From the NCBI RefSeq assembly GCF_000018685.1, contig NC_010001.1:946001-1010000 (forward strand): DNA of 64,000 nt. Direction: 5' to 3'. A model generated the notes under the pieces. That model was not told the origin of the DNA. It did no database searches and saw only the letters and a list, made by a program, of their open reading frames with translations. The stretch is from Lachnoclostridium phytofermentans ISDg. GTDB taxonomy: Bacteria; Bacillota; Clostridia; Lachnospirales; Lachnospiraceae. Numbering within the stretch: position 1 is the stretch's first letter; each line of letters starts with the position of its first letter. Shown here one piece after another: positions 42,605-50,903 of this stretch. Made by a program: the position numbers and the translations under genes.

Positions 42605-44140
42605 ATGGAGAAGGGGAAAGAACCTGTTTATGCAATTGAATGCAAAGGGATAACCAAAACCTTCGGTAGTGTTGTGGCAAATGACCACATCAACTTAAAT
42701 GTAAAACAAGGTGAAATCTTAGCGCTCTTAGGAGAGAATGGTTCCGGTAAAACAACATTAATGAATATGCTTTCTGGTATATATTATCCAGACGAAGGTT
42801 CTATCTATGTTAGCGGAGAAGAAGCGATGATTAATTCTCCAACGGATGCAGTTAGTTTAGGGATTGGTATGATACACCAGCATTTTAAATTAGTAGAAGT
42901 ATTTACTGCCGCTCAGAATATTGTGTTAGGGACGAAAGAAAAATTAGAATCTCCAAAAGCAATGAAGGAAAAGATTAATACAATTTGTAATAGGTTTGGC
43001 TTAGAAGTGGATTCCGATAAGAAAGTCTATGATATGTCAGTCAGTGAAAAGCAGACAGTAGAAATCTTAAAGGTTTTATATAGAGGTGCTCGTATCCTTA
43101 TCTTAGACGAGCCAACAGCTGTACTTACTCCACAGGAAACGGAGAAACTTTTCAAAATTCTTCGTAAGATGAAAGAACAAGGAAATTCTGTTATTATCAT
43201 TACGCACAAACTAAATGAAGTTCTTGAGATTAGTGACCGTGTTACCATCTTAAGAAAAGGACAAAGTATTGAAACAGTTGTAACAGCAGAATGTGATGTA
43301 AATTCGCTTACGGAACTTATGGTTGGTAGAGCAGTTAATCTTGAAATTGACCGACCGGAAGTGGCGAAGAAGGAAGCGATATTAAAATGTGTAGACTTAA
43401 CGATTGATTCCTCCGATGGTACAAGAGGTATCGAAGATGTAAGTTTTGAAATTCGTACTGGTGAAATTCTAGGAATTGCTGGTGTTGCTGGCAGTGGACA
43501 GAAAGAACTTTGCGAAGGAATTGCTGGTTTATTGAAAGTAAAAAAAGGTGCAATTTTATATAATAAAGAAAATATTGTAGGGAAAACTCCTCTGGATATC
43601 ATTAGCCTTGGAATTAGTATGAGCTTCGTACCAGAAGATCGACTTGGTATGGGCTTAGTAGCCTCCATGGGTATGACAGATAACATACTACTTAAGAGTT
43701 ATAAAAAGGGAAAAGGTCCATTTGTCAGAAGAAAACCTGCGAAAAAGTTAGCTAGTGAGCTTGTGAAGAAGTTATCCATAGTAACACCTGGAATTGAAAC
43801 GCCGGTTCGCCTGATGTCTGGTGGTAATGTTCAGAAAGTTTTATTAGGACGTGAAATAGAATCTTGTCCAAATGTACTAATCACGGCTTATCCAGTACGT
43901 GGACTAGATATTAATTCTTCTTACATGATTTATAATCTATTAAATGAACAAAAGAAAAAGAATGTAGCAGTCATTTATGTTGGAGAGGATTTGGATGTTC
44001 TCTTGGAACTATGCGATAATATTATGGTTCTTTGCCATGGAAAGATTACCGGAATCGTAAATGCGAAAAAGACTACCAAAGAAGAGCTTGGTATCTTAAT
44101 GACTGGTGGAAGTACGAAGGAGGTGGCTAAGGGTGAGTAA
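42605..44140 (+). CDS. ABC transporter ATPase with two ABC domains, second BMP cassette
   Basis: A 511-residue double ATPase paralogous to the one at 29211. Domain 1 has Walker A GENGSGKTT, the IGMIHQHFKLVEVFTAAQN segment and Walker B LILDEPT; domain 2 has the modified Walker A GVAGSGQKE and signature MSGGNVQK. ATGGAGGATATCTT gives a good ribosome-binding site. It energises the importer encoded by the next two genes and fed by the lipoprotein at 40994. The start codon of the permease gene lies inside its last codons. Confidence 0.93.
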   Translation: MEKGKEPVYAIECKGITKTFGSVVANDHINLNVKQGEILALLGENGSGKTTLMNMLSGIYYPDEGSIYVSGEEAMINSPTDAVSLGIGMIHQHFKLVEVFTAAQNIVLGTKEKLESPKAMKEKINTICNRFGLEVDSDKKVYDMSVSEKQTVEILKVLYRGARILILDEPTAVLTPQETEKLFKILRKMKEQGNSVIIITHKLNEVLEISDRVTILRKGQSIETVVTAECDVNSLTELMVGRAVNLEIDRPEVAKKEAILKCVDLTIDSSDGTRGIEDVSFEIRTGEILGIAGVAGSGQKELCEGIAGLLKVKKGAILYNKENIVGKTPLDIISLGISMSFVPEDRLGMGLVASMGMTDNILLKSYKKGKGPFVRRKPAKKLASELVKKLSIVTPGIETPVRLMSGGNVQKVLLGREIESCPNVLITAYPVRGLDINSSYMIYNLLNEQKKKNVAVIYVGEDLDVLLELCDNIMVLCHGKITGIVNAKKTTKEELGILMTGGSTKEVAKGE

Positions 44141-45233
44141 AAGTATTGGAAAATCAGGAAAAAGCGAACCACTTATTCGAACAATAAAACGAGCAGAGTT
44201 ACCTAAAAATCGTGCGTTAGCCCTAAGGCTTGCAGCTCTTTTCTTAGCATTAATTGCCGGAGCAATCTTTATTTTAAGTATCGGAAATAATCCATTTGCA
44301 GTATATACAACCATGGTAAAAGGAGCATTTCGTTCGAAGTTAGCATTTCAAGGTACGGTAAAGATAATGATTCCATTATTGATTACCTCTCTTGGTATTA
44401 CCTTGGCATTTCGTATGAAATTCTGGAATATTGGTGCTGAAGGTCAGATCATTATGGGTGCCGTATTCGCATCTTATTTTGCTATTTTTCATGGAGACAT
44501 GCCACATTGGCTATTAATCACAGTCATGATAATTGCTGGTATGATTGGTGGCGGTTTAACAGGACTATTACCAGCATATTTTAAGGCAAAATATAATACA
44601 AATGAGACATTATTTACGTTAATGCTAAATTATATCGCACTTAATTTTGTTGTATTTTTAAGAGAAGGACCATGGGCAGATCCTACTTCTCCAGGTTACA
44701 AAAAATTTGCTATATTCCCTGCAGAAGCTCGATTAGATAAAGTGTTCGGTATTCATGCAGGCTGGATTATTGCCATTATTGTACTTATTGTTGTATTCAT
44801 CTATACGAAGTTTACAAAACAATGCTATGAGGTTGACGTAGTCGGAGAAAGTCAAGCCACTGCAAGTTATGCGGGTATGAATGTAAAACGCATTATTCTT
44901 CGTACTATGTTTTTAAGTGGTGCAATCTGTGGTTTGGTTGGTATGATTGAAGTTAGTGGTAATGCTGGTACTATGACAGAGGGTGTCTCAAGAGGTGTTG
45001 GTTTTACTGCAATTATTGTTGCTTGGTTAGCTAACTTAAAACCATTATCTATTTTTGTCATTGCTACTTTATTCAGTATCATGGAAAAGGGAAGTAGCGT
45101 TGTAGAATCTACTTTTGGCGTTTCAGAAGCCTGTGCAGATGTTCTCCAAGGAATTATTCTTTTCTTTGTTATTGGTTGTGAGTTCTTTATTCGCTATAAA
45201 TTTGCAGTAAGAAAAAAAGGAGGTAAGGCATAA
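44133..45233 (+). CDS. ABC transporter permease, second BMP cassette, subunit 1
   Basis: A start at GTG 44133, nine bases after AAGGAGG, gives 366 residues and an 8-base overlap with the ATPase gene; an open frame to 44106 is an artefact. It has BPD_transp_2 features: basic N-terminus, about nine helices, the motif LAFRMKFWNIGAEGQIIMGAV, and the EAA-like loop QCYEVDVVGESQATASYAGMN. The C-terminus is short and lacks the acidic tail seen in the paralogue at 30744. It forms the channel with the following permease. Confidence 0.93.
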   Translation: MSKSIGKSGKSEPLIRTIKRAELPKNRALALRLAALFLALIAGAIFILSIGNNPFAVYTTMVKGAFRSKLAFQGTVKIMIPLLITSLGITLAFRMKFWNIGAEGQIIMGAVFASYFAIFHGDMPHWLLITVMIIAGMIGGGLTGLLPAYFKAKYNTNETLFTLMLNYIALNFVVFLREGPWADPTSPGYKKFAIFPAEARLDKVFGIHAGWIIAIIVLIVVFIYTKFTKQCYEVDVVGESQATASYAGMNVKRIILRTMFLSGAICGLVGMIEVSGNAGTMTEGVSRGVGFTAIIVAWLANLKPLSIFVIATLFSIMEKGSSVVESTFGVSEACADVLQGIILFFVIGCEFFIRYKFAVRKKGGKA

Positions 45234-46192
45234 TGGATTTTGGTATGATCATTATTTTTATTGCAGCCTCCATAACCTCTGGTACTCCAATCCTTTTTGG
45301 TACCTTGGGTGAAATCGTTACTGAGAAGGTTGGTCACTTAAATTTAGGTGTAGAAGGTATGATGGCAATCGGAGCTTTTGCTGGTTTTATGGCGGGATAT
45401 ACTACAGATAGCTTTGTGATTGCGATTCTTGCAGCATTTTTGGCCGGAGCGTTAGCTGCACTAATCTATGGTATCTTAACGATTACGTTTATGGCAAACC
45501 AGAATGTTACAGGTTTAACCTTAACCATTTTTGGTGTAGGACTTGCAAATTTTTGCGGTCACTTTGCTAGAAAAAGCTTAGGTGTAGAATCCTTAAAACT
45601 TCCAGAAAATATCACTGCACAGATGAGGGCAATTCAAATTCCTGTTCTTAGTGATATTCCTGTAATCGGACCTTTGCTATTTTCTTATAATCCATTTGTT
45701 TACCTTGGAATTATTATAGCGATTCTTCTTGCATTCTATTTTAATCGTACAAAACGCGGGCTTAACGTTAGAGCAATTGGTGAAAACCCTGCTGCTGCAG
45801 ACGCTGCTGGTATAAAGGTTACTAAGTGGAAGTACATTAATGTATGTCTTGGCGGTGGTATCTGTGGAATCGGTGGTGCATTTACCATTATGATTATCAA
45901 TAAAGGTGTTTGGATCAGTGACTGTGTAAACGGTCTTGGATGGATTTCTGTAGCACTTGTTATCTTTGCTTCCTGGAATCCTAAAAAAGCAATCTTTGGT
46001 GCTTTTATCTTTGGTGCTCTTCGCCAATTAAAGTATTATGTACCTAGTTCTGTTGGAATTCCAGGTGCAATCTACGATATGATTCCATATATTATTACGA
46101 CTATTGTTTTAATTATGGCGTCAGTAAAGAATTCAAAGAAGAATGCTCAACCAGCTTCTTGTGGAGTGAATTATTTCCGTGAGGAGCGTTAG
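45233..46192 (+). CDS. ABC transporter permease, second BMP cassette, subunit 2
   Basis: A 319-residue BPD_transp_2 permease with LGEIVTEKVGHLNLGVEGMMAIGAF at the N-terminus and KRGLNVRAIGENPAAADAAGI as the ATPase-coupling loop. Its ATG shares the last base of the preceding stop (TAATG). It is the last gene of the cassette, and a terminator follows at 46239-46290. Substrate: nucleoside-like compounds by family, not proven. Confidence 0.93.
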   Translation: MDFGMIIIFIAASITSGTPILFGTLGEIVTEKVGHLNLGVEGMMAIGAFAGFMAGYTTDSFVIAILAAFLAGALAALIYGILTITFMANQNVTGLTLTIFGVGLANFCGHFARKSLGVESLKLPENITAQMRAIQIPVLSDIPVIGPLLFSYNPFVYLGIIIAILLAFYFNRTKRGLNVRAIGENPAAADAAGIKVTKWKYINVCLGGGICGIGGAFTIMIINKGVWISDCVNGLGWISVALVIFASWNPKKAIFGAFIFGALRQLKYYVPSSVGIPGAIYDMIPYIITTIVLIMASVKNSKKNAQPASCGVNYFREER

Positions 46193-46238
46193 AGCATAGA
46201 GAAACATTTAACTGAATCGGTGATCGGTAGAAGAGGTG

Positions 46239-46290
46239 GAGTGTTCAAAAACGGAAGGGTTTCAGGAGTCTGTTTTTGGACACTCTTTTT
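46239..46290 (+). terminator. Terminator of the second BMP cassette
   Basis: GAGTGTTCAAAAAC (46239-46252) pairs with GTTTTTGGACACTC (46272-46285) with one mismatch, then TTTTT. It also marks the left edge of the more G+C-rich island. Confidence 0.82.
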
Positions 46291-46374
46291 ATAACTAGAG
46301 ATTCTACATCTTTTGTTCTGAACTTTATATATGAACATAAAATCCTACGTGTTTTGATTGTTTTATTGAAAATG

Positions 46375-47160
46375 CTATTTATACATAGTCTGAGAAGCCT
46401 GGAATTCCAAAGGTGTCATGCCGGTTTTTTTCTTCATAACATGACAGAACGCTGCCGCATCGTGAAAGCCACAGGAGTATGCTGCCTCAGTGACAGAAAA
46501 CTTGCCCTCTGATAGCATGCCCATGGCCTCCTTCAATCGGAATTGCTGGAGATACTGCTTGGGAGCGCATTTGGCGAATTCCATAAAAATCTTATATAAA
46601 TAAGTTCTATCTATGCCGACGTAACCAGCCAGATCACCGATTTTTAACGGGTATCCATAATTTTGCTCTATATATTCTACTGCTTTCTCATAATATCTCC
46701 GTTCATATTGTTGCGTCCCTTTTTCTGTCTCACCATAAAATAAAGCCAAAACTCTATAAAAACATCCTTCCAGATCTATGGGATTACTGTCGTGCTGATG
46801 AAAGGCTGAAAGAAGATCCTGGATTTTTTTTACGTCTCTATCTCTAATGATTGCTGGGGAAACATATCGGTTCATTCGAAAGCAAGTCTGATCCAGGAGT
46901 TTTTCCACGTCTGGTCCGTCAAAAGATACCCAAGCATATATCCATGGTTCCTTCTTGTCAGCCTGATAATAAGTGATTTCTTCAGGGTAGATTAGAAACG
47001 CCTGTCCTTTTCCAAGAGTATATGTATGCCCTGACGCTTGATAGAACCCCCTTCCTTTTAGAATTATATGCATCAGATAATGATGGCGTATCGCTGGCCC
47101 GAAGAAGTGGCCAGCTTCGCATTCCTCCCATCCACTATAAAAAACTCTCATAGAGCTCAT
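46375..47160 (-). CDS. AraC-family regulator of the carbohydrate island
   Basis: A 261-residue protein: N-terminal cupin-like sugar-sensing domain (about 15-100, with HHYLMHIILKGRGFYQ), then two AraC helix-turn-helix motifs at the C-terminus (LKIGDLAGYVGIDRTYLYKIF and FSVTEAAYSCGFHDAAAFCHVMKKKTGMTP). It diverges from the GH4 gene, so the 124-base gap probably holds its operator. It likely activates the island in response to an oligosaccharide or monomer. Confidence 0.92.
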   Translation of the reverse strand: MSSMRVFYSGWEECEAGHFFGPAIRHHYLMHIILKGRGFYQASGHTYTLGKGQAFLIYPEEITYYQADKKEPWIYAWVSFDGPDVEKLLDQTCFRMNRYVSPAIIRDRDVKKIQDLLSAFHQHDSNPIDLEGCFYRVLALFYGETEKGTQQYERRYYEKAVEYIEQNYGYPLKIGDLAGYVGIDRTYLYKIFMEFAKCAPKQYLQQFRLKEAMGMLSEGKFSVTEAAYSCGFHDAAAFCHVMKKKTGMTPLEFQASQTMYK

Positions 47161-47284
47161 GAGTACCCTCCATTCTTGTATTCAACATTTTTACAATCAT
47201 TAGGAAACATTTTAGATATCTATTCCATCAGTCTCATTATACAATGGTTTCTTGAAAATACAATAATAAGTAAAGGAGAATATT

Positions 47285-48607
47285 ATGATTAAAATTACGT
47301 TTATGGGTGCGGGAAGTACCATATTTGCAAGGAATGTATTAGGAGATTGTATGTGCACCGAAGCGCTTTGTGAAAGCGAGATAGCCTTATATGACATTGA
47401 TGCTGAACGGCTTTCAGATTCTAAAATAATATTGGACGCAATCAACAAAAATGTAAACGAGGGAAAGGCTGTTATAAAAACTTATTTAGGAGTGGAAAAT
47501 AGAAAGGCTGCTTTAAAGGGTGCAAGCTTTGTGGTCAATGCCATCCAGGTAGGCGGTTACGATCCTAGTACTATTATAGATTTTGAGATACCGAAGAAAT
47601 TCGGTCTACGCCAGACCATTGCTGACACACTAGGCATCGGCGGCATTATGAGAGGACTACGCACAATTCCAGTCATTCAGGAATTTGCTGCAGATATGGA
47701 GGAGATGTGCCCAGACGCCCTATTCCTCAATTATACGAATCCCATGGCCATTCTGACTGGCTATATGCAGCGTTATACCAATATCCGTACGGTGGGCCTC
47801 TGCCACAGTGTCCAGGTGTGTTCAGAGCATCTCTTAAAGGACCTTGGCATGGATGATAAGCTGGAGGGCCGTAAGGAGCTGATTGCTGGAATTAACCATA
47901 TGGGATGGTTGTTAAAGATACAGGATAGATATGGTAATGACCTGTATCCTGAAATTAAAAAAAGAGCTGTTGTCAAGAACTCTACTTCCCCACATAAAGA
48001 TATGGTTAGGTATGAATACATCAACCAGTTTGGATATTACTGCACCGAATCAAGCGAACACAATGCGGAGTATAATCCGCTTTTTATCAAAAACAGATAT
48101 CCTGAGATGATTGACGGGTATGGCATTCCCCTGGATGAATATCCTCGTCGCTGCATCAAGCAGATTGCAGAATGGGAGGCTGAAAAGGTCGGAATCCTGC
48201 AAAATGGTCAGATTACCCATACACGATCTGCTGAATATGCCTCCTATATCATGGAAGCAATTGTCACCAACAAACCTTATGTCATCGGAGGCAATGTGTT
48301 AAACAACGGTTTAATTGACAATCTTCCCTCAGATGCCTGCGTGGAGGTTCCTTGTCTTGTGGATGGTAATGGAATCACGCCATGCCATGTGGGTCGCCTA
48401 CCTGTTCAACTGGCTGCTATGAACATGACCAATATTAATGTCCAGCTTTTGACTATAGAAGCAGCAGTAACCAAAGATCGTAGCCATATTTATCAAGCTG
48501 CCATGCTAGATCCTCACACAGCTGCAGAATTGAATATCTCTGATATCCGCTGTATGTGTGATGAGCTAATTGCAGCTCATGGGGATTACATGGCGGAATT
48601 CCAATAA
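47285..48607 (+). CDS. GH4-family NAD-dependent glycosidase (alpha-galactosidase/alpha-galacturonidase type)
   Basis: A 440-residue enzyme of glycoside hydrolase family 4, which uses NAD and a divalent metal. The Rossmann motif GAGSTIF is at residues 8-14; NYTNPMA, GLCHSVQ (the metal-binding Cys-His of the MelA/LplD branch) and GINHMGW are present. The Cys-His-Ser motif separates it from the phospho-sugar 6-P-glucosidases, so free alpha-linked galactosides or galacturonides are likely. In B. subtilis the LplD galacturonidase sits beside lplABC, and here LplA/B/C-like transporter genes are also in the island. The exact sugar is inference. Confidence 0.88.
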   Translation: MIKITFMGAGSTIFARNVLGDCMCTEALCESEIALYDIDAERLSDSKIILDAINKNVNEGKAVIKTYLGVENRKAALKGASFVVNAIQVGGYDPSTIIDFEIPKKFGLRQTIADTLGIGGIMRGLRTIPVIQEFAADMEEMCPDALFLNYTNPMAILTGYMQRYTNIRTVGLCHSVQVCSEHLLKDLGMDDKLEGRKELIAGINHMGWLLKIQDRYGNDLYPEIKKRAVVKNSTSPHKDMVRYEYINQFGYYCTESSEHNAEYNPLFIKNRYPEMIDGYGIPLDEYPRRCIKQIAEWEAEKVGILQNGQITHTRSAEYASYIMEAIVTNKPYVIGGNVLNNGLIDNLPSDACVEVPCLVDGNGITPCHVGRLPVQLAAMNMTNINVQLLTIEAAVTKDRSHIYQAAMLDPHTAAELNISDIRCMCDELIAAHGDYMAEFQ

Positions 48608-48703
48608 TGAGATTGGAAAATTCACACAATAAACATCATGACTCGTGTAGATTTCGGGGTGCAGCTGAATATAAACTGCTGCGCTGGGTGAGAGGAGAAA
48701 ACT

Positions 48704-49759
48704 ATGGAAAAAATCAATAATTTAAAACAGCGGATGCTTCCTGCGCCAAAGAACGGCGGTTTTTGGATGGAAGATTATTGGGTATGGTGCGGAAGCGTGG
48801 CAAAGGGGGAAGATGGAAGATATCATATGTTTGCTTCCAGGTGGCGGGGGACGCTCCCTATGCATCCAGGCTGGCTACTGGAATCGGAGATTGTTCGGGC
48901 AGTATCGGAGCGTCCCGAAGGTCCTTATACCTATGAAGAGACGATTTTCCCAGCCAGAGGCCCCCAGTACTGGGATGGAAGAATGACTCACAATCCACAC
49001 ATTATGAAATATGGGAATACCTGGGTGCTCTATTATACAGGAAGTACACATCCATTCGCAGATGTTGCAGCAAGCGAGCAGATAGACCTAGATAATCCCA
49101 AAGTCATTACTGCACGAGCCAACAAGAGAATAGGAGTGGCTGTGGCGGACCGGATCACCGGCCCATGGAAACGGTTTCCGGAACCGATTCTTCCAACCCG
49201 TCCAGATTCCTTCGATAATTTGTTAACATCTAACCCAGCACCTTGTTTTGAAGAAGATGGAAGTGTATTGATGATGTATAAGTATAGGCATTATAATAAT
49301 CCACCCTACTTAGGCCAGCTTCATAGTTCAATGTCTTTAAACGTCGCATGGGCAGATTCCTATATGGCACCTTATGTGAGGAAAGAAGGCAGCTCGCTGT
49401 TCCCAGATGATGTGGAACTGGAAGACCCTTTTATCTGGAAGCAGGAAGGAGAATACCGAATGATCGCAAAAGACATGTTGGGAAATATCTGCGGAGAAAA
49501 GTATGGAGGCGTATATGCTAGATCTATAGATGGAAAAGATTGGACTCTTCAATATGGTGAAGCTGCATTTTCCCGCAGGGTGCTTTGGGATGACGGGCAA
49601 GAAAGATGGATGGGAAATATGGAACGTCCTTTTATTTTGTTTGAAAATGAAAAACCGGCTTTCATTTTCTTTGCCACATCCGACGGAACCAATGGTTTTT
49701 GGGATGCTTCCAAGACATGGAATATGGTAATTCCCTTAAAGAATGATACAATGAACTAA
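48704..49759 (+). CDS. Five-bladed beta-propeller glycosidase-like protein (GH43-like)
   Basis: A 351-residue protein with repeated blade signatures: MEDYWVWCGSVAKGEDGRYHMFASRW, MTHNPHIMKYGNTWVLYYTGS, TSNPAPCFEEDGSVLMMYK and VELEDPFIWKQEGEYRMIAKD. These are the acidic strand positions of GH43/GH32-type propellers, but I cannot assign a defined family. No signal peptide is seen, so it acts on imported oligosaccharide inside the cell. GAGGAG precedes the ATG. It lies between the GH4 enzyme and the two-component system genes. Confidence 0.7.
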   Translation: MEKINNLKQRMLPAPKNGGFWMEDYWVWCGSVAKGEDGRYHMFASRWRGTLPMHPGWLLESEIVRAVSERPEGPYTYEETIFPARGPQYWDGRMTHNPHIMKYGNTWVLYYTGSTHPFADVAASEQIDLDNPKVITARANKRIGVAVADRITGPWKRFPEPILPTRPDSFDNLLTSNPAPCFEEDGSVLMMYKYRHYNNPPYLGQLHSSMSLNVAWADSYMAPYVRKEGSSLFPDDVELEDPFIWKQEGEYRMIAKDMLGNICGEKYGGVYARSIDGKDWTLQYGEAAFSRRVLWDDGQERWMGNMERPFILFENEKPAFIFFATSDGTNGFWDASKTWNMVIPLKNDTMN

Positions 49760-49810
49760 GGAAATGGTTGGCGTAAGAGTAGGTTAAGCAGAAGATGGAG
49801 GAGGGATAGC

Positions 49811-50878
49811 GTGTTTTCAATTTTACTTGTAGATGATGAGCCGCTTGCATTAAAGGGCAATCGGATCATCATCGAACGATCTGGATTGGATATCAATCGG
49901 CTGTACGAGGCAAAAGATGGGGTGGAAGCATGGACACTGCTACAAAAGCAACCGGTGGATTTAGTCATTACCGATATTAAAATGCCTGGTATGGATGGAG
50001 TGACGTTATGCCAGAAGATTTTTGAGACTGGGATGGTGGCAAAGACCATTATTGTATCGGGATATTCGGAGTTTCAGTATGCCAAAGAGGCCATTCGGTA
50101 TTCAGTGAAGGATTATATTTTAAAGCCTGTCCACAGTGAAGAACTGATCCAGTCAATTTCTAGTGTGTTGTATCGAAATCAGCCGCAGCTGGAGGAACTA
50201 GACTTAGAGAAGCATGATTCTATTCCACACAGGGAGCTTGAAAATATTCTGGTGCTGCTGCAGCAGGGGCTATGGATGGGGCAGGAGAAGGATGTGGAAA
50301 AAGGGATGAAGCTTTACCGGGCAGCGATGGAGCAGGTGAAAGATAAACGCTGTCTACCGGTATCGGAGAATTTTTGTTGTTTGCTGGCGGAAAAATTGTC
50401 ATTAAAGACAGGATGTCTTATTGATGTGGAACCTAACTTTAGTATGTCTGCAGAAAGAGAAGAAATTTTAAATGAAACAGCCACCTTCATTACTCAGCTC
50501 AGAAGTGACCTTTTGCATAAAAGATCCCATACGGATTATACGGACGTACTGATGGGCATGGCGAAAAAATATCTAGAGGAGCATTATAATCAGGATATCA
50601 TGCTCACAGACCTAGCTGCTAGAACAGGCTTTAGTACCAATTATTTTAGCCAGATCTTTAAAGAAAAGATGGGGAAGACTTTTGCACAGTTCCGCACGGA
50701 GATTCGCATCCACAAGGCCATGGAGCTTTTAAATTGGAGTGGAAAAAATATTACGGATATTGCCATGGAGGTGGGATATAACGATTCCACTTATTTTATC
50801 CGTGTATTCAAGGAAATTACAGGACAGACTCCCAGTGAGTATAAGAAGAAGCGGTCAGACGGTAAAAAGAAACGATAG
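49811..50878 (+). CDS. Response regulator with AraC output domain (YesN-like)
   Basis: A 355-residue protein starting at GTG 49811 with GGAGGGA upstream. The receiver domain reads ILLVDDEP and VITDIKMPGMDG (phosphoacceptor Asp near residue 55) and KPVHSEE. After a linker, a C-terminal AraC domain (about 255-350) contains IMLTDLAARTGFSTNYFSQIFKEKMG and ITDIAMEVGYNDSTYFIRVFKEITG. It pairs with the kinase encoded next and probably activates the transporter operon. Confidence 0.93.
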   Translation: MFSILLVDDEPLALKGNRIIIERSGLDINRLYEAKDGVEAWTLLQKQPVDLVITDIKMPGMDGVTLCQKIFETGMVAKTIIVSGYSEFQYAKEAIRYSVKDYILKPVHSEELIQSISSVLYRNQPQLEELDLEKHDSIPHRELENILVLLQQGLWMGQEKDVEKGMKLYRAAMEQVKDKRCLPVSENFCCLLAEKLSLKTGCLIDVEPNFSMSAEREEILNETATFITQLRSDLLHKRSHTDYTDVLMGMAKKYLEEHYNQDIMLTDLAARTGFSTNYFSQIFKEKMGKTFAQFRTEIRIHKAMELLNWSGKNITDIAMEVGYNDSTYFIRVFKEITGQTPSEYKKKRSDGKKKR

Positions 50879-50903
50879 AGAACGCATGGAGGCTGAATGA
50901 AAG

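Noticed and set aside
43027..43686. Long minus-strand frame of 219 codons
   Set aside because: It is the reverse shadow of the ATPase gene, which has intact Walker motifs and normal codon use on the plus strand.
45677..46027. Minus-strand frame of 116 codons inside the permease gene
   Set aside because: Shadow of a clearly coding membrane-protein gene; no start signal.
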